A stretch of 64,000 nucleotides of DNA from Isoetes taiwanensis (Eukaryota; Streptophyta; Lycopodiopsida; Isoetales; Isoetaceae), in assembly GCA_021234155.1 (NCBI GenBank), contig JAJEKV010000024.1:15833030-15897029 (forward strand), written 5' to 3'. The translations under genes and the position numbers were made by a program. Position 1 is the first letter of the stretch. Every line of letters starts with the position of its first letter. The notes below the pieces were generated by a model, which had not been told where the DNA came from, ran no database searches, and was given only the letters and a program-made list of their open reading frames with translations. Shown here piece by piece: positions 34,277 to 44,449 of the stretch.

Positions 34277-36190
34277 TTGCAGATCCCATTCATAAACTCA
34301 CGGGTGATGAATCCACACAGGCTTGGAATTCCCGTAGGATCTTTGCTTTCCAACAGGTTGAAGCTTTTGCTTACTCAGGCCCCGGTTCTTGTTCCTCCTC
34401 AATGGGACAAGCCCTTTCATGTTCATGTCGATGTCTCGGCGTTTGCTATTGGAGCAGTTCTTTCTCAAGAATATGATGCGCACACTAACAAACCAAATCG
34501 ATACGCCAGCCGAAAACTCAATTATGCTGAGCGCAACTATTATGCCACAGAGCGAGAAGCTTTGGGTCTAATTTTCTGTGTTCAACGCTTCCGTCACTAT
34601 CTTTTGGGCAGTCAGATCAAATTCTTTGTTGACCACCAAGCACTCCTTTATTTGATCAACAAATCCACACCCACGGGCCGCATTGCTCGTTGGGTCCTTC
34701 TTCTCCAAGAATTTGCACCTTTTGAAATTGTTCACAAGGCCGGCAAATCTCATGTTGTCCCGGATTATCTTTCACGCATCCACACAGATGATCCCTCAAC
34801 TGGAGTCTCAGACGCCTTTCCTGACGCTCAACTCTTTTTGGTCACGGCAACCCCACATTGGTTCCATGACTTTCAGCAGTACCTCCTCACAGGTGCTCTT
34901 CCACCAGAAGACGCGACGCTCTCTCCTGCCAAGCGGCAATCCCATCGACATCAATTTCTCCGCGAGGTCCGTGACTACACCATGGTTGCAGGACATCTCT
35001 ACAAAAAGGGTAAGGATACCATCCTTCGACGCTGTGTCCTACCTCATGAAGTTCCAGATATTGTCCGAGAAGCTCATCAAGGGCTAGGTGGTGGTCATTT
35101 TCATGGTGACACCACGGCATGCAAAATCCTTCTTGCGGATTATTATTGGCCCACGCTCTTCAAAGACGCTCACGCCCACGCCCGCATGTGTGATGCTTGC
35201 CAGCGTGTGGGATGGCCGACGGCCCGTGACGCTCTTCCTTTGACGCCGGTTGCCACGCCACTTCCCTTTAGCAAATGGGAAATGGATTTTGTGGGACCCA
35301 TCGACCCTCCTGCGCGGCACACCCATGCCCGCTACATTCTGGTTCTCACTGACTACGCTACCAAATGGGAGGAAGCTTGCGCACTTCCAGACAACACTGC
35401 AGCAAGCACAGCCAGGGTCCTTTATCAACAAATCATCATGCGATTCGGCTGCCCCACGGAGCTGGTCAGTGATCGTGGTGTTCATTTTATCAATCATACC
35501 ATTAAGGAGCTGACGGATTATCTCCTGATACATCATCACAAGAGCACACCTTACTATCCTCAAGGTAATGGTTTGGCAGAAAGCACCAACAAAACTCTGG
35601 TCACCATTCTCAAGAAAATTTGTGACGCTTCTCGCACAGACTGGCAAAACAAGCTTCCTACTGTTCTTTGGGCTTACAATACTTGTTTCAAAATAGCTAC
35701 AGGTCACACTCCCTTCAAATTGGTTTATGGTCAAGAAGCTCTCATGCCGTTTGAATACATCCTTCCAACACTCCGTTTTCAACTGGCTACTGCCCATAAT
35801 CCGCCTGCAGCACTCAAAGAAAGGGTCCATCAATTGGAACAGTTGGATGAACTTAGAAGAGATGCTTATATTCGTGTTCTTCATGGACAACAGTTGCAAA
35901 AATCTTTACATGACAAACGTCTGAAGACAAAAACCTTCAACGAAGGAGATTTGGTTCTTCTTTATGATTCTCGGTACAAAAATTTTCCGGGTAAACTTAA
36001 GTTTCGTTGGCTTGGCCCTTATCAAATTGTTCAAGTGGTTCGACCCAGCGTTTTCCAACTGGCTGAGTTAGATGGCACTCCATTACCTACACTGATTAAT
36101 GGCTTTCGCCTCAAAACATTTCATCACACAGCAAGCGAAAATCAACAAACAGATGCTGTTCAAGACACAACCACAACCGAAAGTGACTAA
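34277..36190 (+). CDS. RNase H and integrase of copy A (open)
   Basis: 637 codons are open without a break. RNase H: FHVHVDVSAFAIGAVLSQ, ATEREALGLIFCVQRFRHYL, FFVDHQALLYLI. Integrase: a zinc-binding region ending CDACQ, the catalytic triad D (codon 35,285), D (35,471) and E (35,579) with 61 and 35 residues between, as expected for retroviral-type integrases, then a GPY/F-like tail (KFRWLGPYQIVQVV). No chromodomain follows; the end is Gln/Thr-rich. The first codon is not ATG, so this is the C-terminal part of a polyprotein. Integrase inserts the cDNA and leaves the 5-bp duplication seen here. It is the best preserved pol segment of the three copies. Confidence 0.9.
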   Translation: MQIPFINSRVMNPHRLGIPVGSLLSNRLKLLLTQAPVLVPPQWDKPFHVHVDVSAFAIGAVLSQEYDAHTNKPNRYASRKLNYAERNYYATEREALGLIFCVQRFRHYLLGSQIKFFVDHQALLYLINKSTPTGRIARWVLLLQEFAPFEIVHKAGKSHVVPDYLSRIHTDDPSTGVSDAFPDAQLFLVTATPHWFHDFQQYLLTGALPPEDATLSPAKRQSHRHQFLREVRDYTMVAGHLYKKGKDTILRRCVLPHEVPDIVREAHQGLGGGHFHGDTTACKILLADYYWPTLFKDAHAHARMCDACQRVGWPTARDALPLTPVATPLPFSKWEMDFVGPIDPPARHTHARYILVLTDYATKWEEACALPDNTAASTARVLYQQIIMRFGCPTELVSDRGVHFINHTIKELTDYLLIHHHKSTPYYPQGNGLAESTNKTLVTILKKICDASRTDWQNKLPTVLWAYNTCFKIATGHTPFKLVYGQEALMPFEYILPTLRFQLATAHNPPAALKERVHQLEQLDELRRDAYIRVLHGQQLQKSLHDKRLKTKTFNEGDLVLLYDSRYKNFPGKLKFRWLGPYQIVQVVRPSVFQLAELDGTPLPTLINGFRLKTFHHTASENQQTDAVQDTTTTESD

Positions 36191-36267
36191 AACAGTGGCA
36201 TATTATATTATAGGTGGAATTTTTTACAAAATGTGGGCACAGCCCAGCTATTTCCGCTATGGGCACT

Positions 36268-36281
36268 GCCCTATATACAAA
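36268..36281 (+). promoter_or_regulatory. Conserved CCTATATACAAAA box after integrase
   Basis: CCTATATACAAA with surrounding GGGCTC is kept in all three copies (A 36,268; B about 47,169; C minus strand about 56,420). It may be a sense TATA box for the third ORF or part of a processing signal; its distance from the ORF3 ATG (about 730 bp) argues against a simple promoter. Confidence 0.3.
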
Positions 36282-36329
36282 AACGGGCTCAAGAGCCCTA
36301 TCTACTAAAAACCTATGAAGAAAAACCCT

Positions 36330-36713
36330 CTACTCCGGGTTCGGAGCAGAGGTGATGCGGAGGAGGTGGTAGAGGTTCTGCTCAGGGTCCCAGCGAAGGT
36401 GCAGAACCACCTCCATCCCGTTGGTATTAGGATCGGGATGTTCAGCCATCCCGGAACACCAGCCATCCATTCTCAGGCCACGATTGTGGCAGCGCCAGAG
36501 GTCCAGACAATCCATTTTGCAAGTAATCCACTCCTGACAGTTAGTGGGCATAGTGCAGTTCTCGTTCAAACCAGCAGCAGCCATGCTGAGCGCCATCGGA
36601 TGTCTTCGCTCTAAAAAGAGAATCTTTTCTCCCGCCGCATATCTAGCCCTGGTACCTTCTGCCACATTCGCTTTAATGATATCCCACTTCGAGTTGCCAG
36701 CCTTAAATGCCAT
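36330..36713 (-). CDS. Antisense ORF of copy A
   Basis: A 127-codon frame starts at ATG 36,713, with an internal ATG at 36,596 matching the starts seen in B and C. Its core (CTMPTNCQEWITCKMDC, then WCSGMAEHPD and DPEQNLYHLLRI) is recognisable on the same strand in B and C. The strand is opposite to gag-pol. Copy A lacks about 95 bp that in B and C hold a CCAAT box and a TATA box just upstream of the internal ATG. Antisense ORFs between integrase and the 3' LTR are known in plant Tat-lineage elements such as Grande and Retand; I do not recognise this product. It is rich in Trp, Cys and Met. Function unknown. Confidence 0.5.
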   Translation of the reverse strand: MAFKAGNSKWDIIKANVAEGTRARYAAGEKILFLERRHPMALSMAAAGLNENCTMPTNCQEWITCKMDCLDLWRCHNRGLRMDGWCSGMAEHPDPNTNGMEVVLHLRWDPEQNLYHLLRITSAPNPE

Positions 36714-37013
36714 TCCTTCCTTTCATACCCGTCAAACATTAATGTGTGTTCTTTGGCCACCTGTCACATCCGATCATTCTCTCACGTCTCATCTCCACCG
36801 TTCATTGCTTCTCCCTTTGTTGTTTGGGGACTTAGCCAAATTTTTGCCTCTCAATCGCCTCCTTGGCATCTTTCAACACCTGGCACCATCAACGGTTGCC
36901 GTTTCGTCCTCATCATACCTCTTCGCCTCCATTTGCGCGCCCTAAACCTTTTCGTCCCTCTGCGCCTTCGTCCTCCGCCTTTGAATCACTGTTCTTTTCC
37001 ACAAATCTTTGCC

Positions 37014-39651
37014 ATGGCTGCACCAAAATTTTCTACACTTCAAGCTACTGCTCCCAGGGAACCGGCTCTTTTCGAGTCTGTATCTTTCTTGACGCCCACT
37101 TTCCGTGAAGCTCTTGTTGGCCCGAATCGTGAAGTCGCAGAACACCAGAAGCTTTACGAATTCTCTCAAATGGAACTTCCGGCTCCAAATCCTGACCAGT
37201 TGAAGCAGTTCATCGCTAACATCGTCAACAACCCGCATGGATACACCACAGTGGTCGATGGCACCACCATTTCGCTGACTCAACACTTGATTTCAGAGGT
37301 ATTCCATATTCTTTTGCAAACCCCTTGTTTATCTTGGTCTGCCATACAGGATCTAGATGTCACTGAGTTTGGTGCACCTCCTTATCACGCCAATGTGCAT
37401 CGCCTGACAAATATAGACAAGCCTCATGAAACTTTTGTTAAGTTTCTGTGGCGCAAGTTCCTCGGGTATTCTATCAAGAACACCCATATCAATAAGCCTT
37501 TCTATAATATAGTGCTCACTGCTACGCACTCCAACCACCATCTTGATTGGCCCCAATTGATGTTCTACCGTCTTCTCCAAGAAGTTGACCATCTTCGGGC
37601 TGCCACTTCTATCTCTGAAGTTTCCGTGGGAGGCCACCTTCAAGCCATCATCCGTCATTACTTTCCTCCCACACCTCCTCATTCTCAGGATTCCACTCAG
37701 CGGTCCCTTCCTCAGACTCACCAAGTTGACACGTCACACCCTTCTCCCTCTGGTCATGTCAACATTCTGCACTCACATGTCACTGTCTCCTCCTCCGCTA
37801 CAAAATCCAAGACTTCCAGTACACACCATGTCTCACAAACATCGCAAACTCGGCAACAGCAGGCTCCACCACCACAGCACCCTCGTGTATCAGTATCAGC
37901 AGGATGCTCAAGCTGCTGTTCTCAAGTTACAAGAATCCCAAGAAGCTCTTATGAATGGGGTTCAAACGGCCCTGGAGGCCTCAGATGCGGTTCACCGTGA
38001 CCTTCAAGCTGCCACTGCACAAGTTCAAACTTTGGAGGCCCAACTTCAAGACAAGCACGGAGCTCTCTTACAGGCCCGTATAGATCTCAAAAGTGCACAG
38101 GATCAGACCAGCCTACTTACAGATCAGCAGGCTCAACTCCAATCCGAAATTCAGGACTTATTGGAGCAAACCAAGTCCAAAGATACTCTCCTGAGTGCCA
38201 AGGAGAAAGATATTGCTAAGCTTGACGCCTTGTACTCAGAGCTTTGTGACAATTACAGCACTCAAGTTCAAAACCTTTCAGCACGTGACGCTCAAATTGC
38301 CTCTTTGATGGCTCAGCTTTCCACGCAGACTTCACAGCTCACATCTCTCCAAGATCGAAACTACGGAGGTTGAAAACGAAAATTCTTGATGGCCGGAGAT
38401 TGCCGTGCTTCGACTCAATGCTCTGGGCAATCCTCCTCCGCAGGTTAACACTTCGAACGGGTCCGTGACCCGATCCATATACGTTAGAAAAGGACCACGG
38501 GATCCGTGACCTCGAACAACAGCTCTGACAAGCTATTCGATCTGGCGATGAGGCCTGAACCAAACTTGGCGGCTATATTGCCATCGTTACCCGGTACCTC
38601 TTGATTTCCCAGTTCCTTCCTGCTATCTGGATTATGTGGTTGCCCGCCGCCACCTCTTTCTTCTGAAGTGGCATGGGGCTGATGGTCCTGTGGATGTTCA
38701 CCTGCGCCTGCAGATTTTCTTCGGATCGCCGAACTCTCAATTGAAGACAAAGGTTTATCTTTGTGCCCTTTTGGTCTTTGATCTCATTCAACTGCGGCGA
38801 TCCGGACTTCATCACCTTGAGTTGTTCAGCCCATGGTTTACATTTTTCATGATTTCTATCTGGGTGATACACAGGAGAGATTTCGGGATGGGCCACGACA
38901 GAACTTTCAGGGTGACCCCATTCTTCAATGGTTGCTTCAGGATAACAACCCCTATCTTGCTGATCATGCTCAGACCCACGCTCTTCATCAAGAGTACATG
39001 CCTGAGCTTGCTCATCATTTTCCTCTCTGGCAAGCGGAAGTGCTGCAACAAATAAGGAAGTATCTGGGACATCCCGAGGGTCTTCCCTATGCACAAGTTT
39101 ACATGCAACACCTCACGGGTACAATCAATTCGTGCTCTTCGGATAGCAAGGCGGTCCCCATGGGCCGGGATAGCCCTCTGTCAACTCTCAACTCTCTCTG
39201 CATGCGGGATCGTTGGTGCAAAGCCCTTGATCCGGCCCTTGTCAGTGAATTCCGGGAGCAGGCTCAGCAACCCACGCCCACGGGCATGGTTCCCTCTCCC
39301 TATGGTTCCCTAGGTGTTCCTCCACGCCCCAGGTTCCTGACCTCTGATTGGCGTCGCCCCTTTTGGACCAAGGTCATGGATGGCCATCTTTGGATGGACT
39401 CTACCTCGGATCTCGGCGGATCTCGGTGGGATCCCGTTTTGTTCGCCCGGCTCAATTGGGAGGAGGGTGCCACTCTTGATAACACCATGAATTGGATCTA
39501 TGTTGCTAATGGCGTGGTTGGCAGCGCCCTGCGGATGCGCTTCATGGTCTTGACACCTTCTTGCGAGAATGCGCCACCTCCCGGATCCTTGATCCATCTT
39601 CAAAGCGGGTTTTTGTCTTTCTCTCAAATGCATCTTTGCTCGGCTCCTTAA
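37014..39651 (+). pseudogene. Third ORF of copy A: large protein with central coiled coil
   Basis: ATG 37,014 (MAAPKFSTLQ) opens a frame to about 37,890; the reading then moves by one base to 38,373, and the same second frame reopens at 38,833-39,651. The N-terminal part has TTVVDGTTISLTQHLISEVF and FGAPPYHANVHRL, faintly like the plant-transposon domain of Athila-type 3' ORFs. The middle (37,900-38,360) is a long Gln/Leu/Lys/Ala heptad-rich coiled coil (DAQAAVLKLQESQEALMNGV and following). The C-terminal part (WTKVMDGHLWMDSTSDL) is unknown. Similarity between copies continues to the purine tract, so the original protein may have exceeded 900 residues. No signal peptide or membrane helix suggests an envelope. 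Confidence 0.6.
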
Positions 39652-39965
39652 ATCGGCGTCCCCATTTTTCCAACTGCAATCCGAATGCCCGTCGGTGCCT
39701 TGGCCTCGGACCGGTTTGCTACTCATGGAATGTCGGTTTGTTTCTTGAGGCGCCCATCGCGCCCTTGAAGACATGGTGCGATCTCGTTTTCTCATTGATG
39801 CAGATCCACGCCCTTGGCCTCAACACTCCTCTGCTCTACAAACACGCCCGGGATCTCATTGGCAAGTACCATAATGGTGCGAGTCCTCACTCCCGTGAGG
39901 ATCACTTTCAGACGGATGGCTTCCCCCCTTCAAACACTTCCTCCTTTTCTTCACCGGAGTGTCGC

Positions 39966-39979
39966 GTTTGGTGGGGGAG
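39966..39979 (+). other. Polypurine tract of copy A
   Basis: GTTTGGTGGGGGAG directly precedes the 3' LTR and is conserved in B (50,955-50,968) and C (minus strand 52,641-52,628). It is the expected plus-strand primer site. Confidence 0.8.
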
Positions 39980-40573
39980 TGTTAGTCTGTGCCTCACAGT
40001 GCAGGGACTATTCCTCATCTGACGGACCAGGTCAAGAACAAGGATCCCAGATCAACCACGGGTCGGATCGTCCAAGGCCCAGTGAGGAAGACCAAGTAGC
40101 GAGACCCGCGCGGTCAAAGCACGGAGTGCGCTACCAAGAGCGCCCCGCTTCGGACAAGTGACGGGCCATCACCGCCCGCGTCAGCGTGATCTCAGGCACC
40201 TCAAGAGGCACCGCCAGCATTCCTGCAAATCAGGCCTCCTTCAAGGAGTCGGCACCGAGATCAGTCAGAGTGTCTATATTGGGCCAAAGGCCATTGTACT
40301 ATATATATGAGTAGAGCTAGCATATGAAGGCTAGATGAGTTTTGAGTCTTGTCTCGTTTCAGTCTTCTCTCGATTGCGAGAGCTCATGTATGTTCATCAT
40401 TGATATCAAGGAAGCTTATCATTTTCCTCTCATTGTTCTCTTTGTTCTGTTTTCTTCTTCTTGTTCTCTTCTTGCAAATCCCGCGTGACATAGTCCCCCG
40501 GATTCTCCTGTTAGATCCATTGGTCCTCACAGAGGGCTGTCTTCCAGGAGTTCCCGAATCCAGACCCCAAACA
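39980..40573 (+). repeat. 3' LTR of copy A
   Basis: 594 bp, TGTTAG to CCAAACA, with the same TATATATAT box. It is followed by the duplicated TTGAG. Confidence 0.93.
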
Positions 40574-40600
40574 TTGAGCACCTTGGCATGTTTGAGCCAC
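40574..40600 (+). repeat. 19-bp minisatellite, 27-bp sliver between copies A and B
   Basis: TTGAGCACCTTGGCATG plus TTTGAGCCAC is all that separates the 3' LTR of A from the 5' LTR of B. It begins with the A duplication (TTGAG) and ends with the B duplication (GCCAC). Confidence 0.95.
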
Positions 40601-41167
40601 TGTTAGTCCTGTGCCTCCTGGTACAGGACTATTCATGCATACAACGGACCAGGTCAAGCTCAAGGATCCACAGTCAGCGGGTCAGTCGTCAAAGGCTCAA
40701 CCGAAGACCAAGCAGCAGACCATGCAGTCAAAGCCTCAGCCTAAGAGGCGCCGCTCAGACAAGTGACGGCCCATCACCGCCCGCGTCAGCATCAGCATGA
40801 TTCTAGGCACTTCAAGAGGCACCGCCAACATTCCTGCAAATCAGGCCTCCTTCCAGGAGTCGGCACCGAGATCAGTCAGAGTGTCTATATTGGGCCAAAG
40901 GCCATTGTACTATATATATGACTAGAGCTCGCACATGAGTTCTAGATGAGTTTTGAGTCTTGTCTCCTTTCAGTTTTTCTCTCTATTGCGAGAGCTCATA
41001 TTGATATCAAGGAAGCTTATCATTTTCCTCTCATTTGTTCTGTTTTCTTCTTCTTGTTCTCTTCTTGCAAATCCCGCGTGACATAGTCCCCCGGACTCTC
41101 CTGTTAGATCCACGGGTCCTCCGCGAGGGCTGTCTTCCGGGGAGTTCCCGAACCCGGACCCCAAACA
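40601..41167 (+). repeat. 5' LTR of copy B
   Basis: 567 bp, TGTTAG to CCAAACA. It carries the shared TATATATAT box near 40,910. Confidence 0.93.
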
Positions 41168-41306
41168 ACATGCCGCTGCCGGGTATGATTAAATCCTACT
41201 TTCTTACATCCGGCAGTAATGCGTCAGAAATTTCACGCCAGAAGAACTCCTTTCTTAGACGGCATCTCGCTTGGAGCGCCATCAGCGTCGGGAAACTGTT
41301 CGCGAC

Positions 41307-42920
41307 ATGTATGGATCTGCCTATGACATAGAGGGAGGCCATCTTGGTCTAGGGCTCATTCGGCCACCCACCCCCTCTCGTGTCTGTCTCGTCCCGGTTC
41401 CCGCCCCAAAGCGTGCAAACATTGCTCCGACCTCGATCACCTCATCACTATCGGGGAGCCCTATCGGGCTCCACCTTCTCAACCGTACTTTCATACACCC
41501 GAACATGCCTACATCCATCATTCTTGGGCCATCGCCTCTTCCTTCACAACCATCATCTCCCGGGTGGGCTGCGGATATCCACAAGTCTCTTTTCGCCTAC
41601 CGGGGAATATCCTTTCCCTACATTTCCCCTTTGCCCTTCCTGTTTTACAACCTTACGGATCTCAAAACCAATGCTCGAGGCGGTTCCTCAACCGCGATCA
41701 CCCCTTCATCGGGGTCCTTGGGCACCATGCCACCTCCAACTCAACCTCAATATCCTCACTATCTTTTCTGTCCAGCCAAGCACTTTCACATCTACCTTTG
41801 GACTCTGGCCCGGGCTTATCCCACCTTTGGCAACACGAAAGGCAAACCCTTAGACCAAAGTGCTCAGGCCCACATGGAAGAATTTGAGGCTCTAGCTGTC
41901 CTAAATGGTCATGCGCAACCTCAACTGAAATTCCACATCTTTTCCACCACCCTGCGTGGCTCTCCTCATCAATGGCTCATGTCCAACAAAAGCCATTGGA
42001 AACAAGACTGGTCCGAAATGAGAACTGCTTTTCTTTCTCATTATGGGACCACGGATGATGATCAACTTCATCTCAAGCAACTCAATGAACTTCAACAAGA
42101 GCCCACGGAGTCTGCCCGGGATTTTGCAGATCGACTTCACATTCTGCTCAGTAAACTCAAGGAGTACCCAACACAGAGCGGTTTTGGTGCGGTTTCTCCA
42201 AGGACTTCCTCCAGCTATTCGACTCATGACGGAATACCTGCGTCCCAAGACTTTGGAGCAGGCTATTGATCTTGTCAATCACTCAGTCAATGTTTCCTCC
42301 CGTGGCGTGGCTCTTCAGGAGCTCCCTTTCATTCCACCTGTTATGGTTCCACAGACGGCTGTCCAGCCTCAACACGCCAATCCACAGCGCAGTCAGATCT
42401 GGTGCCATATCTGCAAATACCAAGGCCACTTGGCAAATGAGTGCAACTCCACCAATGGCCCGCCTCATTGCAAGAGATGCAACATGTGCAATCATGCCAC
42501 GGAAGAGTGCACTCGCACTCATCCCACACCTTTCCTTAACAAAGCGGTTTTATCAAGTGCAAACCACACCTCGGCAACAATCGCACTATCGGCTGACCAC
42601 CGCCGGGTGCAACCAACTCAACTCTATCGACCAGCAGGGCAACAGCGGGGACCCAACCCACGTCCTCCTTTTTGATCCTTCTAAAGCTTCGGTGTTATCA
42701 GCTTTGTCAGAATGGGGTCATACCACCACGGCGTGCCCTCAACTTCCACAAGTTCAGGTACAGCTTCCTGGCACCAATCAGACCACATCAGTCCGCCTCA
42801 CGGCTTACCAACTCTGGATTGCTAATGGCAAACAAGGCCCGAGACCAGTTCTTAAGAAGCCACCAAGAGCGCCTCAGCAATCACGCTATCAACCAGCTCC
42901 GGCAAAATCAACCTCACCGG
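41307..42920 (+). pseudogene. gag: gag of copy B
   Basis: The first ATG (41,307, MYGSAYDIEGG) is 139 nt after the LTR. The capsid block is open to 42,269 in one frame (332 codons), longer than in copy A. The two first CCHC knuckles (WCHICKYQGHLANEC and HCKRCNMCNHATEEC, 42,400-42,513) are intact but in a second frame. In the third the first two Cys are lost (ALSEWGHTTTAC). The frame change near 42,180 separates capsid from nucleocapsid. Confidence 0.8.
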
Positions 42921-42979
42921 ATCAACAAGCCTGAGGAGGAAATTTTTCGGGCACTTAATCCTCCGATCCGACCATCAAA

Positions 42980-43930
42980 TTGGGTTGGTTTGGTTTCCGC
43001 GCCCGGACCGGGGCATCACGTCCCTTGACCATTATTCCAAATGGCACGCAACCTGCCTTTGCAGTTGACACTATTCCTCATGAGGACGAAAAAAAGGTTC
43101 ACTTTGCACCTGACTTGGAGAAACTAATGCCACATGTCATGCCTAAAGTTAAGCCAAAGCATTTTAAATGTCATGCAAAAGGCTGGCTTTGAAGGCCGCC
43201 GCACGCTAGCGAATGTTCATGCCACCACCAGAGCTCAACAAAGACAAGATACACCTTCCACATCTCAACCTCCACGCTCTCAGACGTATCCCAATATTGC
43301 TGCAGAGGTTGACCTACTCAAAGAAGTTCTTTGCTTCACTACCACGCACTCCGGCACCCGTGGAACCGGCCGGATCCTTTTTCTCATGTGCCTCGGAACT
43401 CCAAGAGGAGCTAGCCAAGATCAAAATTCCTTTAAGCTTGGCAACCATTTTGAAACTTTGTCCTGCTCTCAAGGACCAGTTACCACTCCCAACTGTTTTA
43501 GTTGGGGCTGTGGCTACCTCTACACCCACGGTCCATGCCACGGTGGGTAATCGACAAGTCAACCATGTTCAAATAGATGGAGGTAGCGCGCCAGTCAATC
43601 TCATCACGGATAAACTCCGCAAACAAATGGGCATCACACAACTCTTTAGGTGCCCCATATGACATCAAGTTGGCTAATGGCCATATCACGCGACCTCAAA
43701 GGCGTCACGCCTCTTCTTCACATCAACATCGGTGATCTCCGGCTTCCCCATGGAATTTGGAGTTTGGAAAGCTGGCGAAGATCCGGTGACTATGAAATGT
43801 TGGTCGGCGGACCTTTTCTCCGCCGGGCCAAGAGTATCCATTCTTGGGCCCGCGGACCCGGTTAGTCATCAGCGATGGTCACCTCAATGCCACCATGGAC
43901 TTGCAAGCGGCGCGGGATCATTTCTTTTGA
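42980..43930 (+). pseudogene. Protease region of copy B
   Basis: The IDGGSA site is present (Asp codon at 43,576), but two extra bases (GCGCGCC for GCGC) immediately after it break the frame inside the active-site loop. Other blocks known from copy A are spread over several frames, so no working protease can be read as given. Confidence 0.75.
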
Positions 43931-44449
43931 ACATCATGGAACCCTCTCTCTCGGACACGGATTCTGAGGAAGCTCAGAATATTTATCAAGTTCAGGCTCC
44001 ACCTGCGAGTTTGCCTCTATCATCCTACCCAGAATATGCTGATCCTTGGGGAGAAATGACTCTTGATCAGGACCAGGCTGTGGCTGCTTTAATTGACCCT
44101 TACCTGGCTCCTTGCCATAGAATCCAACGTGTCGATCACTTTTCAGATGCTGAACCTCCTGCAACTCCTGTTGATGTACACGCTGTCATGAAGCAACCTC
44201 TGCTGGATGAAACTCAGCCACCATACCCCATATTCAGACTCCAGAAGTTGAGATCGTGGACGTTGGCAACAATCAGCCCGTCCGACTTGCTGCAAATCTT
44301 CCGACACCCTATCGTCACAGGGCTGTCAAACTTTTCAAAAAATTCAAACACATTTTTGCACGGAGCTCTGAGAGATCTTGAGGGAATCAACAAAAGCTTG
44401 GGGAACTCACCATTCCTACCAAATCGGGATGCAAGACCGGTTTAGCAAG

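Larger units (their letters stand above)
29614..40573 (+). mobile_element. Ty3/gypsy LTR retrotransposon, copy A (complete)
   Basis: LTRs at 29,614-30,192 and 39,980-40,573 start TGTTAG and end CCAAACA. The 5-bp duplication TTGAG flanks the element (29,609-29,613 and 40,574-40,578), and both flanks are minisatellite. The order is gag, protease, RT, RNase H, integrase, which defines Ty3/gypsy. There is no chromodomain. Between integrase and the 3' LTR lie 3.8 kb with an antisense ORF and a third sense ORF, as in plant Tat/Athila-type elements. RNase H-integrase is fully open; gag, protease and RT have breaks. Confidence 0.95.
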
